Source: a virus
Strand: one strand, 5' to 3'
Length of the DNA: 28,912 nucleotides
IMG/VR virus record: IMGVR_UViG_3300030389_001603
Span: 1 to 28,912 of that record
In this document: in pieces, positions 19,278 to 27,861 of the stretch
How positions within the stretch are numbered: position 1 is the first letter of the stretch
Layout: each line of letters begins with the position of its first letter
Notes under the pieces: generated by a model
Told to the model about the DNA's origin: nothing
The model's database searches: none
Seen by the model: the letters and a program-made list of their open reading frames with translations, nothing else
Position numbers and translations under genes: made by a program

Positions 19278-21185
19278 ATGAACAATATGCTACCAACAGA
19301 TTATCAAAACTTTATAGCTACATCTAGGTATGCAAGGTGGCTAAACGACAAAGGACGTAGAGAAACATGGAGTGAGACTGTGTCTCGTTATATAAATTAT
19401 ATGCATGAAAAAGTTGGCTTTTCTAAAAAAGATAAACAGGATATTACAGATGCAATAATAGGACTAGAAGTTATGCCATCCATGAGAGCGTTAATGACAG
19501 CAGGACAAGCTTTAGATAGAGATAATACAGCAGGATATAACTGTAGTTATCTGCCTATTGATGACCCTAAATGTTTTGATGAAACAATGTACATTTTATT
19601 ATGTGGCACAGGTGTTGGTTTTTCTGTTGAAAGAAAGTATATAGAAAAACTACCAGAGATACCTGCTGACTTAGGTTATGGTGATACTAGAATCACTGTA
19701 CAAGATTCAAAAGAAGGCTGGGCAAAGGCACTAAGAAAGCTAATTGCATTATTGTATGCAGGTGAAATACCTACGTATGATGTAAGTAATGTACGACCAG
19801 CAGGAGCAAGGTTAAAAATATTTGGTGGTAGAGCTAGTGGTCCTGCACCTCTGGTTGACCTGTTTAAATTTACTATAAATATATTTAAACAAAATGCAGG
19901 TAAAAAACTTTCAAGTTATGACTGCCATAGTTTAATGTGTAAGATAGGAGAAGTGGTTGTTGTTGGTGGTGTAAGAAGAAGTGCTATGATAAGTCTTAGC
20001 AATCTATCAGACCTACGCATGAGACAAGCTAAGTCTGGTGAATGGTGGTCAACTGCACCACACATGGCACTGTCAAACAACTCTGTGTGTTATACAGATA
20101 AACCAGATGCTGAAACATTTATGAGAGAGTTTACCTCTTTGATTGAGTCTAAGTCAGGTGAGAGAGGTATATTTAATCGAGTGTCTGCACAAAAACAGGC
20201 AGAAAAAAATGGAAGAAGAGAAATTAATTTTGATTTCGGTACAAATCCATGTTCAGAGATAATATTAAGACCTCATCAGTTCTGCAATCTCACTGAAGTT
20301 GTTATACGTTCTACTGATACTAAAGAAACACTAGCAAAAAAAGTAAGACTAGCTACAATATTAGGCACAGCACAGTCTACATTAACTAAGTTTCCTTATC
20401 TTCGTAAAGTATGGAAAAACAATACAGAGGAGGAAAGACTTTTAGGTGTTTCACTTACAGGTATTATGGACAACGTACTAACCAATGGTAGAAATATAGA
20501 GCTAAGAAATTTGTTAAGTTATTTAAAACAGCAAGCTGTTGCTACAAATAAAGAGTATGCTAAGAAGTGGAATATACCACAGTCAGCAGCAATCACATGT
20601 TGTAAACCATCAGGAACTGTGTCACAGTTATGTGACAGTGCTAGTGGAATACACGCAAGACATAGTGAATACTATATTAGAACTGTAAGAGGTGACAACA
20701 AAGACCCACTTACTCAGTTTATGATTGAGCAAGGCATACCAAGTGAACCTGACGTTATGAAACCAAAGGACACTACAGTATTTAGCTTTCCAATGAAGTC
20801 GCCAAATGAATCTGTTACACGTAATGAAATGACAGCTATAGACCAGTTAACGATGTGGTTAATATATCAACAAGAATGGTGCGAACATAAACCAAGTTGC
20901 ACTGTAACTGTTCGTGATGATGAGTGGGTTGAGGTAGCTGCCTTTGTCTATAAATACTTTGATGAAATGTCAGGTGTATCTTTTTTACCACACTCTGAAC
21001 ATATTTATCAACAAGCACCCTATCAAGAGTGTACACAGAAAGAATATAATGAGATGCTAAGTAGGTCTCCAAAGACTATAGATTGGAGTAAACTTGCAGA
21101 CTACGAAAAAGAAGACACTACTTCAGGTAATCAAACATTAGCTTGTAGTGGTGATAGTTGTGAAATTGTAGATATAGGAGCTTAA
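19278..21185 (+). CDS. Class II (B12-dependent) ribonucleoside-triphosphate reductase
   Basis: A 635-residue monomeric reductase converting NTPs to dNTPs with adenosylcobalamin, like the L. leichmannii enzyme (739 residues). C89 in YNCSYLP and C336 in HQFCNLTEV form the redox pair. C325 with E327 in TNPCSEI is the thiyl-radical site; the 11-residue step from C325 to C336 matches C408 and C419 of the model enzyme. CCKPSGTVSQL and a C-terminal ACSGDSCE (C623, C628, re-reduction pair) follow. It is about 100 residues shorter than the model. It needs host B12. AGGAGG is upstream; MazG and an RMF-like gene follow. Confidence 0.92.
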   Translation: MNNMLPTDYQNFIATSRYARWLNDKGRRETWSETVSRYINYMHEKVGFSKKDKQDITDAIIGLEVMPSMRALMTAGQALDRDNTAGYNCSYLPIDDPKCFDETMYILLCGTGVGFSVERKYIEKLPEIPADLGYGDTRITVQDSKEGWAKALRKLIALLYAGEIPTYDVSNVRPAGARLKIFGGRASGPAPLVDLFKFTINIFKQNAGKKLSSYDCHSLMCKIGEVVVVGGVRRSAMISLSNLSDLRMRQAKSGEWWSTAPHMALSNNSVCYTDKPDAETFMREFTSLIESKSGERGIFNRVSAQKQAEKNGRREINFDFGTNPCSEIILRPHQFCNLTEVVIRSTDTKETLAKKVRLATILGTAQSTLTKFPYLRKVWKNNTEEERLLGVSLTGIMDNVLTNGRNIELRNLLSYLKQQAVATNKEYAKKWNIPQSAAITCCKPSGTVSQLCDSASGIHARHSEYYIRTVRGDNKDPLTQFMIEQGIPSEPDVMKPKDTTVFSFPMKSPNESVTRNEMTAIDQLTMWLIYQQEWCEHKPSCTVTVRDDEWVEVAAFVYKYFDEMSGVSFLPHSEHIYQQAPYQECTQKEYNEMLSRSPKTIDWSKLADYEKEDTTSGNQTLACSGDSCEIVDIGA

Positions 21186-21186
21186 T

Positions 21187-21429
21187 ATGAAAAAATATAG
21201 AAATAGAAATAATTTAGGTAAGTACGATGCACCATTAATTATACAGTATAAGAGAGGAGTAGATGATTTTTATCGTGGTAGAGTAGTAAATCCCTTTCAT
21301 AAAGATACAATGCAATATCGTGAGTGGGAAAGGGGATTCAATAAGTCTTACTTTGAAAAGTTGGGAAAGGTATACAAGTATGAGCAAAAAAGAAACAGTA
21401 ATTCAACAAAAACAATCTCTTCAAGATGA
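21187..21429 (+). CDS. Ribosome modulation factor (RMF)-like protein
   Basis: An 80-residue basic protein. Residues about 21-60 (YKRGVDDFYRGRVVNPFHKD, YREWERGFNKSYFEKL) match the RMF-like pattern of RG...G..G...NP......... W.RGF. Cellular RMF drives ribosomes into inactive dimers; phage and marine relatives carry the domain without known function. The stretch after residue 60 overlaps the MazG gene start by 50 nt and may be just read-through tail. It begins 1 nt after the RNR stop. Confidence 0.7.
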   Translation: MKKYRNRNNLGKYDAPLIIQYKRGVDDFYRGRVVNPFHKDTMQYREWERGFNKSYFEKLGKVYKYEQKRNSNSTKTISSR

Positions 21430-21790
21430 AGTTAATGAGTGGTTAGAAAGGAAATATTCAATGTCAGATTTTAATTCATATCAAATAGTAGCAAGAACAA
21501 CAGCAATCTATCCTCCAACACATAAAATACTTTATCCTGCATTAGGACTTGCAGGAGAAGCAGGTGAGGTAGCTAATAAAGTAAAAAAATTGGTGAGGGA
21601 TGGTACAGATTCTTTACCAAAAGATTGGAAAGAACAAATAGGTAATGAAATAGGAGATGTATTATGGTATTGTGCTGTGTTAGCTGATGACTTAGGTATG
21701 TCTCTTGGTATGATTGCAGCTCAAAACGAAAACAAATTATACAATAGAAAAATAAATGGAACGATAGCTGGTAGTGGAGATACTAGATAG
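21380..21790 (+). CDS. mazG: MazG-like nucleotide pyrophosphohydrolase
   Basis: A 136-residue all-helical NTP pyrophosphatase. The metal site is seen in LGLAGEAGEVANKVKKL (E60, E63) and GNEIGDVLWYCAVLAD (E90, D93). Phage MazG proteins may hydrolyse dNTPs or affect (p)ppGpp levels to keep host metabolism active. Two starts are possible: 21380 (AAAGG 9 nt upstream) and 21461 (AAAGGA upstream, product 109 residues starting MSDFNSYQ, the usual MazG length and without overlap). The earlier is annotated; the later may be the real one. It ends the rightward arm, touching the convergent gene. Confidence 0.85.
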   Translation: MSKKETVIQQKQSLQDEVNEWLERKYSMSDFNSYQIVARTTAIYPPTHKILYPALGLAGEAGEVANKVKKLVRDGTDSLPKDWKEQIGNEIGDVLWYCAVLADDLGMSLGMIAAQNENKLYNRKINGTIAGSGDTR

Positions 21791-24700
21791 TTAATTTTTT
21801 ATAAGTGATTGTATTTTTCTCTCTTGTTTATCCTGTTCTTTAGCAATAGCCACTAGTTCTCTTACTATTTTTACATCTGAAAAATCTATAGCACTTTTTT
21901 CATTTTCTCTTTTATATTGTTCTATTGCAATTCTTCTACTAGGAATAGACAATTTTTTAAATTGAGATACTGCTGAATATAAAGGTCCAGATTCAAATTC
22001 TCTTTGTGGTTTAAAGGCATCTTTTAAACTACGTAAAAATGTATTAGCTCTTTGCTGTAGTCTAGTTCTTACTTCTAAAGGTTTTACATTATTTTTCTTT
22101 AAGTCTGACTCCATGTTCATTAATATTGGAACTAGAAATCCATGTATATGTTCTACTAAAAATTTAGATTCTGCTTGCCTAGCTTTTTCAGAGTCTGTTA
22201 AAGTTGGTATTCTGTAAGATTGAAATCCTAAATCTATTAAATACTCACCCTCTTCTGATGGTGCAGTTTGTTGTTTAAGACCAGTGATTACACTAACTAA
22301 ACTTGATTTACGTTTTATAATTCCGTCTTCTCTAAGGACATCTATTTTAAATTCTCTAGCTTTTTCTAATTCAGGACTTTCAAGTTTTTTAAACTTAGAG
22401 GTAAATCCCTTTTTTAAATTTTCTAATGCACCTATTACTGGCTCATCTCTTCTTGATACAACTTCTGCTGGTCTTAATCCAGCAACTCTTTCTAATTCAA
22501 GTATCTGATTGTAAGGAACAAAGAATGTCGCAACATAGTTTCCTGCAAGCTCTCCTATAGCTTCAGCAGTTTTACCTCCTTTAACACCTTCATTTATAAC
22601 ATTTGCTAGTCCATCTACTATTTGATTACCACTACCAACTCTAAGATTTGAGCCAAGAAAAGTTCTTGAAACTTCACCTGTTCTAAATTCTTCAGCAAAG
22701 TAACTTCCAGCTTGTCCAATTCTTTCTAAAAAACTTAGCCCTTCGCCTTCCTCAAATTTTTCTGCAACTTGACCCATAAAAGTTAATTGTCTTAAAGGAT
22801 AAAGAGGTGACGCATCTGTTTCATAGTTCTCCTCTAGACTAATCATTTTATAATCTGCTGGTGCTCCTTCTGATTTTCTAAATTCATATGCTCCATATAA
22901 AGCAGCTAAACCTACTAGATTATTGCCCATAAGTCTTCTTTCTGCTGTTCCAAAATCTTTACTATCCTTATACAAAATATCTTTTAGTAAAGAGTACATA
23001 GGATTTTTTGTAGGAGACATTCCGGGTATTGCAGATGTTTTAACTAAAGCTGTGCCCGGAGTATAAGCTGCTATTCTCTCCATAGCTTTAAACATAAAGT
23101 TTGGAAAAGGCAATACTACAGTACCACCACTTCTTACTATAAAATTTGAAACAGCTGCAAGAGCAGGACTATCAGGCTTTGACCCAAATGTTACATCTAA
23201 AGCATTTTTCATAGCGTCTTCCATTATAAAACCAAATGAACGTGCACCTTCAGGTCTAAATTCTGATGAGTCATTTATAATATCTAAAAGTTTTCCGTTT
23301 TCTAATTGCTTTAAAAAATCTACATTCCATTCTCTTTTTATTATTCTTTCTAAATCTGCTATTAAATATGTGCTTCTTATAACATGCTCTTGAAAACGAT
23401 TAGGAATGTTAAGAACATTTACTAAATCTTCAAACTCAGATAAAGTATTGTCTATAAACTTACCACCTCTAGTTGTAGCTAGACCCCTGTTTGCATTTTG
23501 TATTTCGTTAAGTCTCAAAAATAGTCGTTCATTTTTACTAGCAAACTCAGGTCTATCTAATATTAGTTTTGCTATTTCAACAGAGCGTTGTGGGTCATTA
23601 AACATTAAATCTAATTGTTTAAAACTAGTTTTCCATGAGCTAGAAAATGGATTAATAAGTTCTTTACCTACGTTGATTGGTAATACAGTTTTTAATGTTT
23701 TATCTACAATTCCATTTGATTTATTTATGTCGTCTACATATTTAAATAATACATTATCTGCCATATTAACAACAGTATCCATACTAGATAACATTCCAGC
23801 AGATGTTAAGTTACGAGTGGCAGTTGCTATCTGAGACACTAAGCCACCTCTTCTTATATTTTCTATTCTCATCAGATTATTATATACGATAGATTGTTGC
23901 TCTAAAAATTTTTTATCTCTTGCAAATTGTTTTTCGCCTAAAGTCTTAGTTGCTTTACGTATTTGAGATAATTTCTGTAATGTTTTACCAGCATCAGAAC
24001 CAGAGCCAACAACTGTAAGAACAAAATCCTCAAAACCTAATCCATACTTATTAAGGTCATCTAACATTTCTTGACCTCCTATTTTACCCTGTATGGTTAG
24101 TTCTTCTAAATTTCTTATTACTGTTTTATTAGGATTAAATTTTATACCATCCTTTTTTTGCACCTCTTTTACATAAGACACAAGAGCATTTAATTTATCT
24201 GGATTTAATATTGGAGAGACAAGAAGGTCTGTATCTATATCATTTACAACGACTGGAGCTTGCGCCATAAACTGTTCCATAGTTTCTTTTCCTATGGCAA
24301 CGCTTTTAGCGTCATCTATTTGTCGATTACCATTCTTATCTACTTTTGATATAGTTACAAAATCTTTATCTGTTCTATTTAGTCCTTTATTTAAAGCAAG
24401 ACTTTCCTCAAATTTTTCTATTAATTCGTTTTTTATTTTTGGATTATTATCTCCTATTACTTTAGCGACATTATATTTTTTTTGCAACTCGTCTGCCATT
24501 CTGATTTTTACTACACTTGCTGGTGGTAATCCCCTAAATTGCTTGTCTGCACTCCTAAATATATTAGTAATCTTTTTAGTAAACTCACTATCTTTTTTTA
24601 ATTGTCTCTGAACTTTTCTATCAAGCTTAGATAAAAAGCTTTTAGGTGTTTTAGTTGCTAACGCATAACCCGGAATAGTTTCAAAAAAAGCAGGTTCTTT

Positions 24701-25621
24701 TTCACTTCCAACAAGAAGAAAGGCAAGCGTATTTACAAAAGCCTCTCCAGCTTCTTCTGGAGTACCAATATTTGTTAAACCTAACCACTTATAAAATGGT
24801 GATTTTGCAATTATTTTTTCCGTTTTTTTACTAAATGGTATTTTAATTTCTCCTGTTTCAGGGTCACTAATACTCTTTCCTAATCCATATCTAAACAAAC
24901 CATCAAGAGCTACTAGACCTGCCTCTGTAACATCAGCTATTGCTCTGGGTGTTTCATTAAATAGTGTCACAAGTGCTGATAAAGTAGCGGCGGCTACCGA
25001 TGTGCTTATACCATCTGTTTTTCTATCCATGTTACTAAGTGCACCAAATTGTCCTTCTTTAATTGAATCACGTATAGCTTTATAATAACGAGTAAATTCT
25101 GAGGGAATATCATCTACTTTTGTAAATAATTTTTTAGCTTCTTCTTCTTTTCTAAGTCTTTCTTCTTTTGTTCTTAAATATTGTTCCAACTGCCTTCTAT
25201 CATAATCTTCTTTAAATTGTTCTTTTTGAATTGAATCATATGGTGGAGGAGCAGAAGCAGAAGGAAAAACATTAATATCTTTAACTGAAGAAACATCCGA
25301 TTCTTCTTCCTCTTTTTCTTCGGCTATATCATTAACAGATGGTACTACATCTGGTCTTATTTGAAACGAACTATTGGTATCTTTATTAATAGTATAGGGA
25401 GAGACTTTACGATAACTACGTTGATTGTTATCTTGGTCTACTTCTTCTTCAATATTTAAATGATTTGTATCTGGGTTTGATAACTTTTTTCTTTTATTAA
25501 AAAACTCTAATGAATATTCCATAGTATTAGATGTTTCTAGGTCAGAATCTATTTGATTAGTTACTGTAGAATCAGTACTAATACCTTTATTTAAAAACTG
25601 TAATGCAAATTCCATACTCAT
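21791..25621 (-). CDS. Large internal virion / DNA ejection-like protein, 1276 residues
   Basis: A huge minus-strand protein next to other virion-like genes, of the size of T7 gp16-type ejection proteins (gp16 is 1318). The first 180 residues are low-complexity and acidic (EEKEEEESDVSS), with a duplicated short motif MEFALQFLNK (3-12) and MEYSLEFFNK (34-43). The rest is mainly helical with hydrophobic segments such as STSVAAATLSALVTLF. No lytic-transglycosylase motif was seen. Assignment as an ejectosome protein rests on size, position and composition. A weak AAGGAT lies about 13 nt before the ATG at 25621. Confidence 0.6.
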   Translation of the reverse strand: MSMEFALQFLNKGISTDSTVTNQIDSDLETSNTMEYSLEFFNKRKKLSNPDTNHLNIEEEVDQDNNQRSYRKVSPYTINKDTNSSFQIRPDVVPSVNDIAEEKEEEESDVSSVKDINVFPSASAPPPYDSIQKEQFKEDYDRRQLEQYLRTKEERLRKEEEAKKLFTKVDDIPSEFTRYYKAIRDSIKEGQFGALSNMDRKTDGISTSVAAATLSALVTLFNETPRAIADVTEAGLVALDGLFRYGLGKSISDPETGEIKIPFSKKTEKIIAKSPFYKWLGLTNIGTPEEAGEAFVNTLAFLLVGSEKEPAFFETIPGYALATKTPKSFLSKLDRKVQRQLKKDSEFTKKITNIFRSADKQFRGLPPASVVKIRMADELQKKYNVAKVIGDNNPKIKNELIEKFEESLALNKGLNRTDKDFVTISKVDKNGNRQIDDAKSVAIGKETMEQFMAQAPVVVNDIDTDLLVSPILNPDKLNALVSYVKEVQKKDGIKFNPNKTVIRNLEELTIQGKIGGQEMLDDLNKYGLGFEDFVLTVVGSGSDAGKTLQKLSQIRKATKTLGEKQFARDKKFLEQQSIVYNNLMRIENIRRGGLVSQIATATRNLTSAGMLSSMDTVVNMADNVLFKYVDDINKSNGIVDKTLKTVLPINVGKELINPFSSSWKTSFKQLDLMFNDPQRSVEIAKLILDRPEFASKNERLFLRLNEIQNANRGLATTRGGKFIDNTLSEFEDLVNVLNIPNRFQEHVIRSTYLIADLERIIKREWNVDFLKQLENGKLLDIINDSSEFRPEGARSFGFIMEDAMKNALDVTFGSKPDSPALAAVSNFIVRSGGTVVLPFPNFMFKAMERIAAYTPGTALVKTSAIPGMSPTKNPMYSLLKDILYKDSKDFGTAERRLMGNNLVGLAALYGAYEFRKSEGAPADYKMISLEENYETDASPLYPLRQLTFMGQVAEKFEEGEGLSFLERIGQAGSYFAEEFRTGEVSRTFLGSNLRVGSGNQIVDGLANVINEGVKGGKTAEAIGELAGNYVATFFVPYNQILELERVAGLRPAEVVSRRDEPVIGALENLKKGFTSKFKKLESPELEKAREFKIDVLREDGIIKRKSSLVSVITGLKQQTAPSEEGEYLIDLGFQSYRIPTLTDSEKARQAESKFLVEHIHGFLVPILMNMESDLKKNNVKPLEVRTRLQQRANTFLRSLKDAFKPQREFESGPLYSAVSQFKKLSIPSRRIAIEQYKRENEKSAIDFSDVKIVRELVAIAKEQDKQERKIQSLIKN

Positions 25622-25642
25622 TTTTAGTATAAATCCTTTTTT

Positions 25643-27016
25643 CTATTTATAAAATGGTCTTCTTCTATTTATAAAATCACCAAGAGGTATAACATCTCCA
25701 CCATATATAGGAACAAAAAAAGTTTCATATTCATCAGGCATTGATTCTATATAAAATAAATAATTTTCAGTGTCTGTTGGTTTACTTGTTCCTGAAGCAC
25801 CAAGTACTTCAATTATACTTTTCATTTTTTTACTTATTTGTTGTTTTATATAAGGTACTCTTTCATCAAATAAAAGATCATCAGGCATTTCAATTTCATA
25901 AGCTTTCATTGCTTCAAGTCTAACTTTATCGTCTTGCAATCTATCATTCTCAATAGAAAAAGCTATCTCGTTTGCTACGTTCTGATTTTGGGTATTTGTT
26001 TCAATTCTTGTATAGAAAGTTTTCCATGCTCCATCAAGTTCTGTTAGTGATATTTCATTATTAAATCGTGAATCTTTGTCATTAAAAGTAGCTGAAAGAT
26101 TATTAAGAGCATTATACACTTTTAGAGTAGTTGAAGCTTCATCACCATACATAACTCTTTTTAATCCCTCTTCAAAATTTTGAGTGTATGGCATATCTAA
26201 AACTGAAGCAATAGTAAAATTAATTGTAGCATTAGCTTGATATGCTTGTTTACTTTCTATATCAAGTATCTTTTTTCTTATATCAAGTTCTTGTTTTTCT
26301 TTTTGCTCAGCAGTAAGTCCTGTCTTTTGTTTAAATTTTTCTTCTAATTTTAAAACTGTTAGTCTTTCTTTTTCTAATTGGTCAAGAAAGACTTCATCAG
26401 CTACTGTCTTTTCATTTAGTATCTTTTCTACTGCAGCTTTTCTTTTGTTTACATCTGTAATTTGAAGTGCATTATTATACTTTTTTACAAAATGTAAATT
26501 ATAGGATTCAAAAGTTTTAAACTCAGGTTCATCTTCTACATTAATTTTTTTAAAATATTCATCGTTTCTTTTAAGCTCATTAATTACAGGACCGGGTGAA
26601 AAACTCTCAGCTCGTTGCTTAATTGTATAAATACTTCCTACATCACCACCATTGTTTGACGTTTCTTTACCTACATTTATTGCGTCTTCTATTAATGAGT
26701 CTCCACCTGACATTATATTACTTATAATATCCTTAGAATAACCAAGAGAATTTAGAATACCTATGTCGTCTTTATATTTTTTTTCGAGTCTTTCTTTTTC
26801 CTTTTTTAATTCATATTTTTGTTTAAAAGAAAACAAATCTTTTTCACCTTTTTGTTGAATGGCAAATTTCTTTTCAAAGTCTTCCATATCTCTTTTACGC
26901 TGTATTTCAGCGTCTTGTCTTTTAAGTTCTCTTTCTCTTTGTTCTTGTTTTCTCTCAGAATACCTAGAGGCAGCACCTCCAAGTAACTGTAAGAAAAACT
27001 GTCCACCTAATCCCAT
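25643..27016 (-). CDS. Coiled-coil internal virion-like protein, 457 residues
   Basis: Begins MGLGGQFFLQLLGGAASRY, a short hydrophobic glycine-rich start, followed by about 80 residues of charged coiled coil (ERKQEQRERELKRQDAEIQRK and on) and further helical segments with A, K and E. A second coiled coil lies around residues 200-240. Such proteins between structural genes are often core or ejection proteins. The GGxG start may insert in membrane. The start overlaps the upstream stop (TAATG) with GAGGGAG as RBS. Confidence 0.6.
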   Translation of the reverse strand: MGLGGQFFLQLLGGAASRYSERKQEQRERELKRQDAEIQRKRDMEDFEKKFAIQQKGEKDLFSFKQKYELKKEKERLEKKYKDDIGILNSLGYSKDIISNIMSGGDSLIEDAINVGKETSNNGGDVGSIYTIKQRAESFSPGPVINELKRNDEYFKKINVEDEPEFKTFESYNLHFVKKYNNALQITDVNKRKAAVEKILNEKTVADEVFLDQLEKERLTVLKLEEKFKQKTGLTAEQKEKQELDIRKKILDIESKQAYQANATINFTIASVLDMPYTQNFEEGLKRVMYGDEASTTLKVYNALNNLSATFNDKDSRFNNEISLTELDGAWKTFYTRIETNTQNQNVANEIAFSIENDRLQDDKVRLEAMKAYEIEMPDDLLFDERVPYIKQQISKKMKSIIEVLGASGTSKPTDTENYLFYIESMPDEYETFFVPIYGGDVIPLGDFINRRRPFYK

Positions 27017-27618
27017 TATACAACTCCCTCATCAACTTCACTAACAGGCATGTCAACTTCACCAACAGGTTCTTCTATAGGTAAGATAGGTGCAGGTGTA
27101 GGTCTTGACATTAAACCTGTAGGCATTGGTTCTTCAGGCATATCTAACACTGGCTCTTGTTCTTTTTCTTCTTTATCTTTAATATCTACATCTTCAATCT
27201 TTTCAGAAAATTCTTTTAGTATTTTATATTTCATTGCCTTTTCAACAACAGGATTTCTAATATCCTCTTCTAAACCTGAATTGTACACTACGTCATTTAG
27301 TTCAGCCATATACATAAACATCTCTACAAGAACAGGAGATACAAGTACTCCTACATCTATAGTATGAATACCATGCATGACACTGCTATCTAAAATACTA
27401 TCTACTAGAGTTTTAATACTTATGCCACTATCTAACAAAGCAACAAACCCTTCTGCTGCTTTAGGTTCTGATATTTTTTGAGAATAAAAAGATATGGTTT
27501 CACCTACAGTTGTCAACTCTGGTGGGTTTTGCCACGGATAAAGTTTTGGCTCAGCAGTTAAAGATTCACCCGGAATAGATGCACTCAGTAGTTCTCTTGC
27601 TGCTCTTTCTTCATTCAT
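27016..27618 (-). CDS. Hypothetical virion-region protein, 200 residues
   Basis: Residues 1-125 contain YPWQNPPELTTVGETISFYS, FVALLDSGISIKTLVDSILD and GIHTIDVGVLVSPVLVEM, a conserved-looking helical domain I cannot name. After about 125 comes an acidic linker (KIEDVDIKDKEEKEQEPVLD) and a proline-rich end (MPEEPMPTG, RPTPAPILP). Such a layout suits a scaffold or a tail-core adaptor. RBS GAGGG upstream. It overlaps the next upstream gene by 8 nt and the one below by one base. Confidence 0.6.
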   Translation of the reverse strand: MNEERAARELLSASIPGESLTAEPKLYPWQNPPELTTVGETISFYSQKISEPKAAEGFVALLDSGISIKTLVDSILDSSVMHGIHTIDVGVLVSPVLVEMFMYMAELNDVVYNSGLEEDIRNPVVEKAMKYKILKEFSEKIEDVDIKDKEEKEQEPVLDMPEEPMPTGLMSRPTPAPILPIEEPVGEVDMPVSEVDEGVV

Positions 27619-27829
27619 TTTTTAAACCCTCTCTTAATTTTCTAAATTCCTTAACATAGTCAATAACAATCATTAAAGGTTCACCATCGTTTGTTAAGTT
27701 GTCACTCCTAGACACACCTCGACTAGTTCTATTTAATAAACCTTTAGATTCTTTTGCTGGCTCAACAGATGCTCCCATATCATCTATGAGTTTATTTACT
27801 GTTCTATACATTTTTTTCGTTGTATCCAT
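27611..27829 (-). CDS. Small hypothetical protein, 72 residues
   Basis: MDTTKKMYRTVNKLIDDMGA, a loop NRTSRGVSRSDNLTND, then GEPLMIVIDYVKEFRKLREG. Helix, loop and helix with a hydrophobic segment. AGGAGG lies about 13 nt before the ATG, a little far. It overlaps the next gene by 8 nt, so it belongs to the same operon. Role unknown. Confidence 0.55.
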   Translation of the reverse strand: MDTTKKMYRTVNKLIDDMGASVEPAKESKGLLNRTSRGVSRSDNLTNDGEPLMIVIDYVKEFRKLREGLKNE

Positions 27830-27861
27830 AATGTTATTTTAACCTCCTAGTCTAATGTTTT

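Noticed and set aside
22284-24611. Several plus-strand frames inside the large virion gene
   Set aside because: They are hydrophobic mirror frames of a K/E-rich gene on the other strand, lack RBSs and do not link to neighbours.
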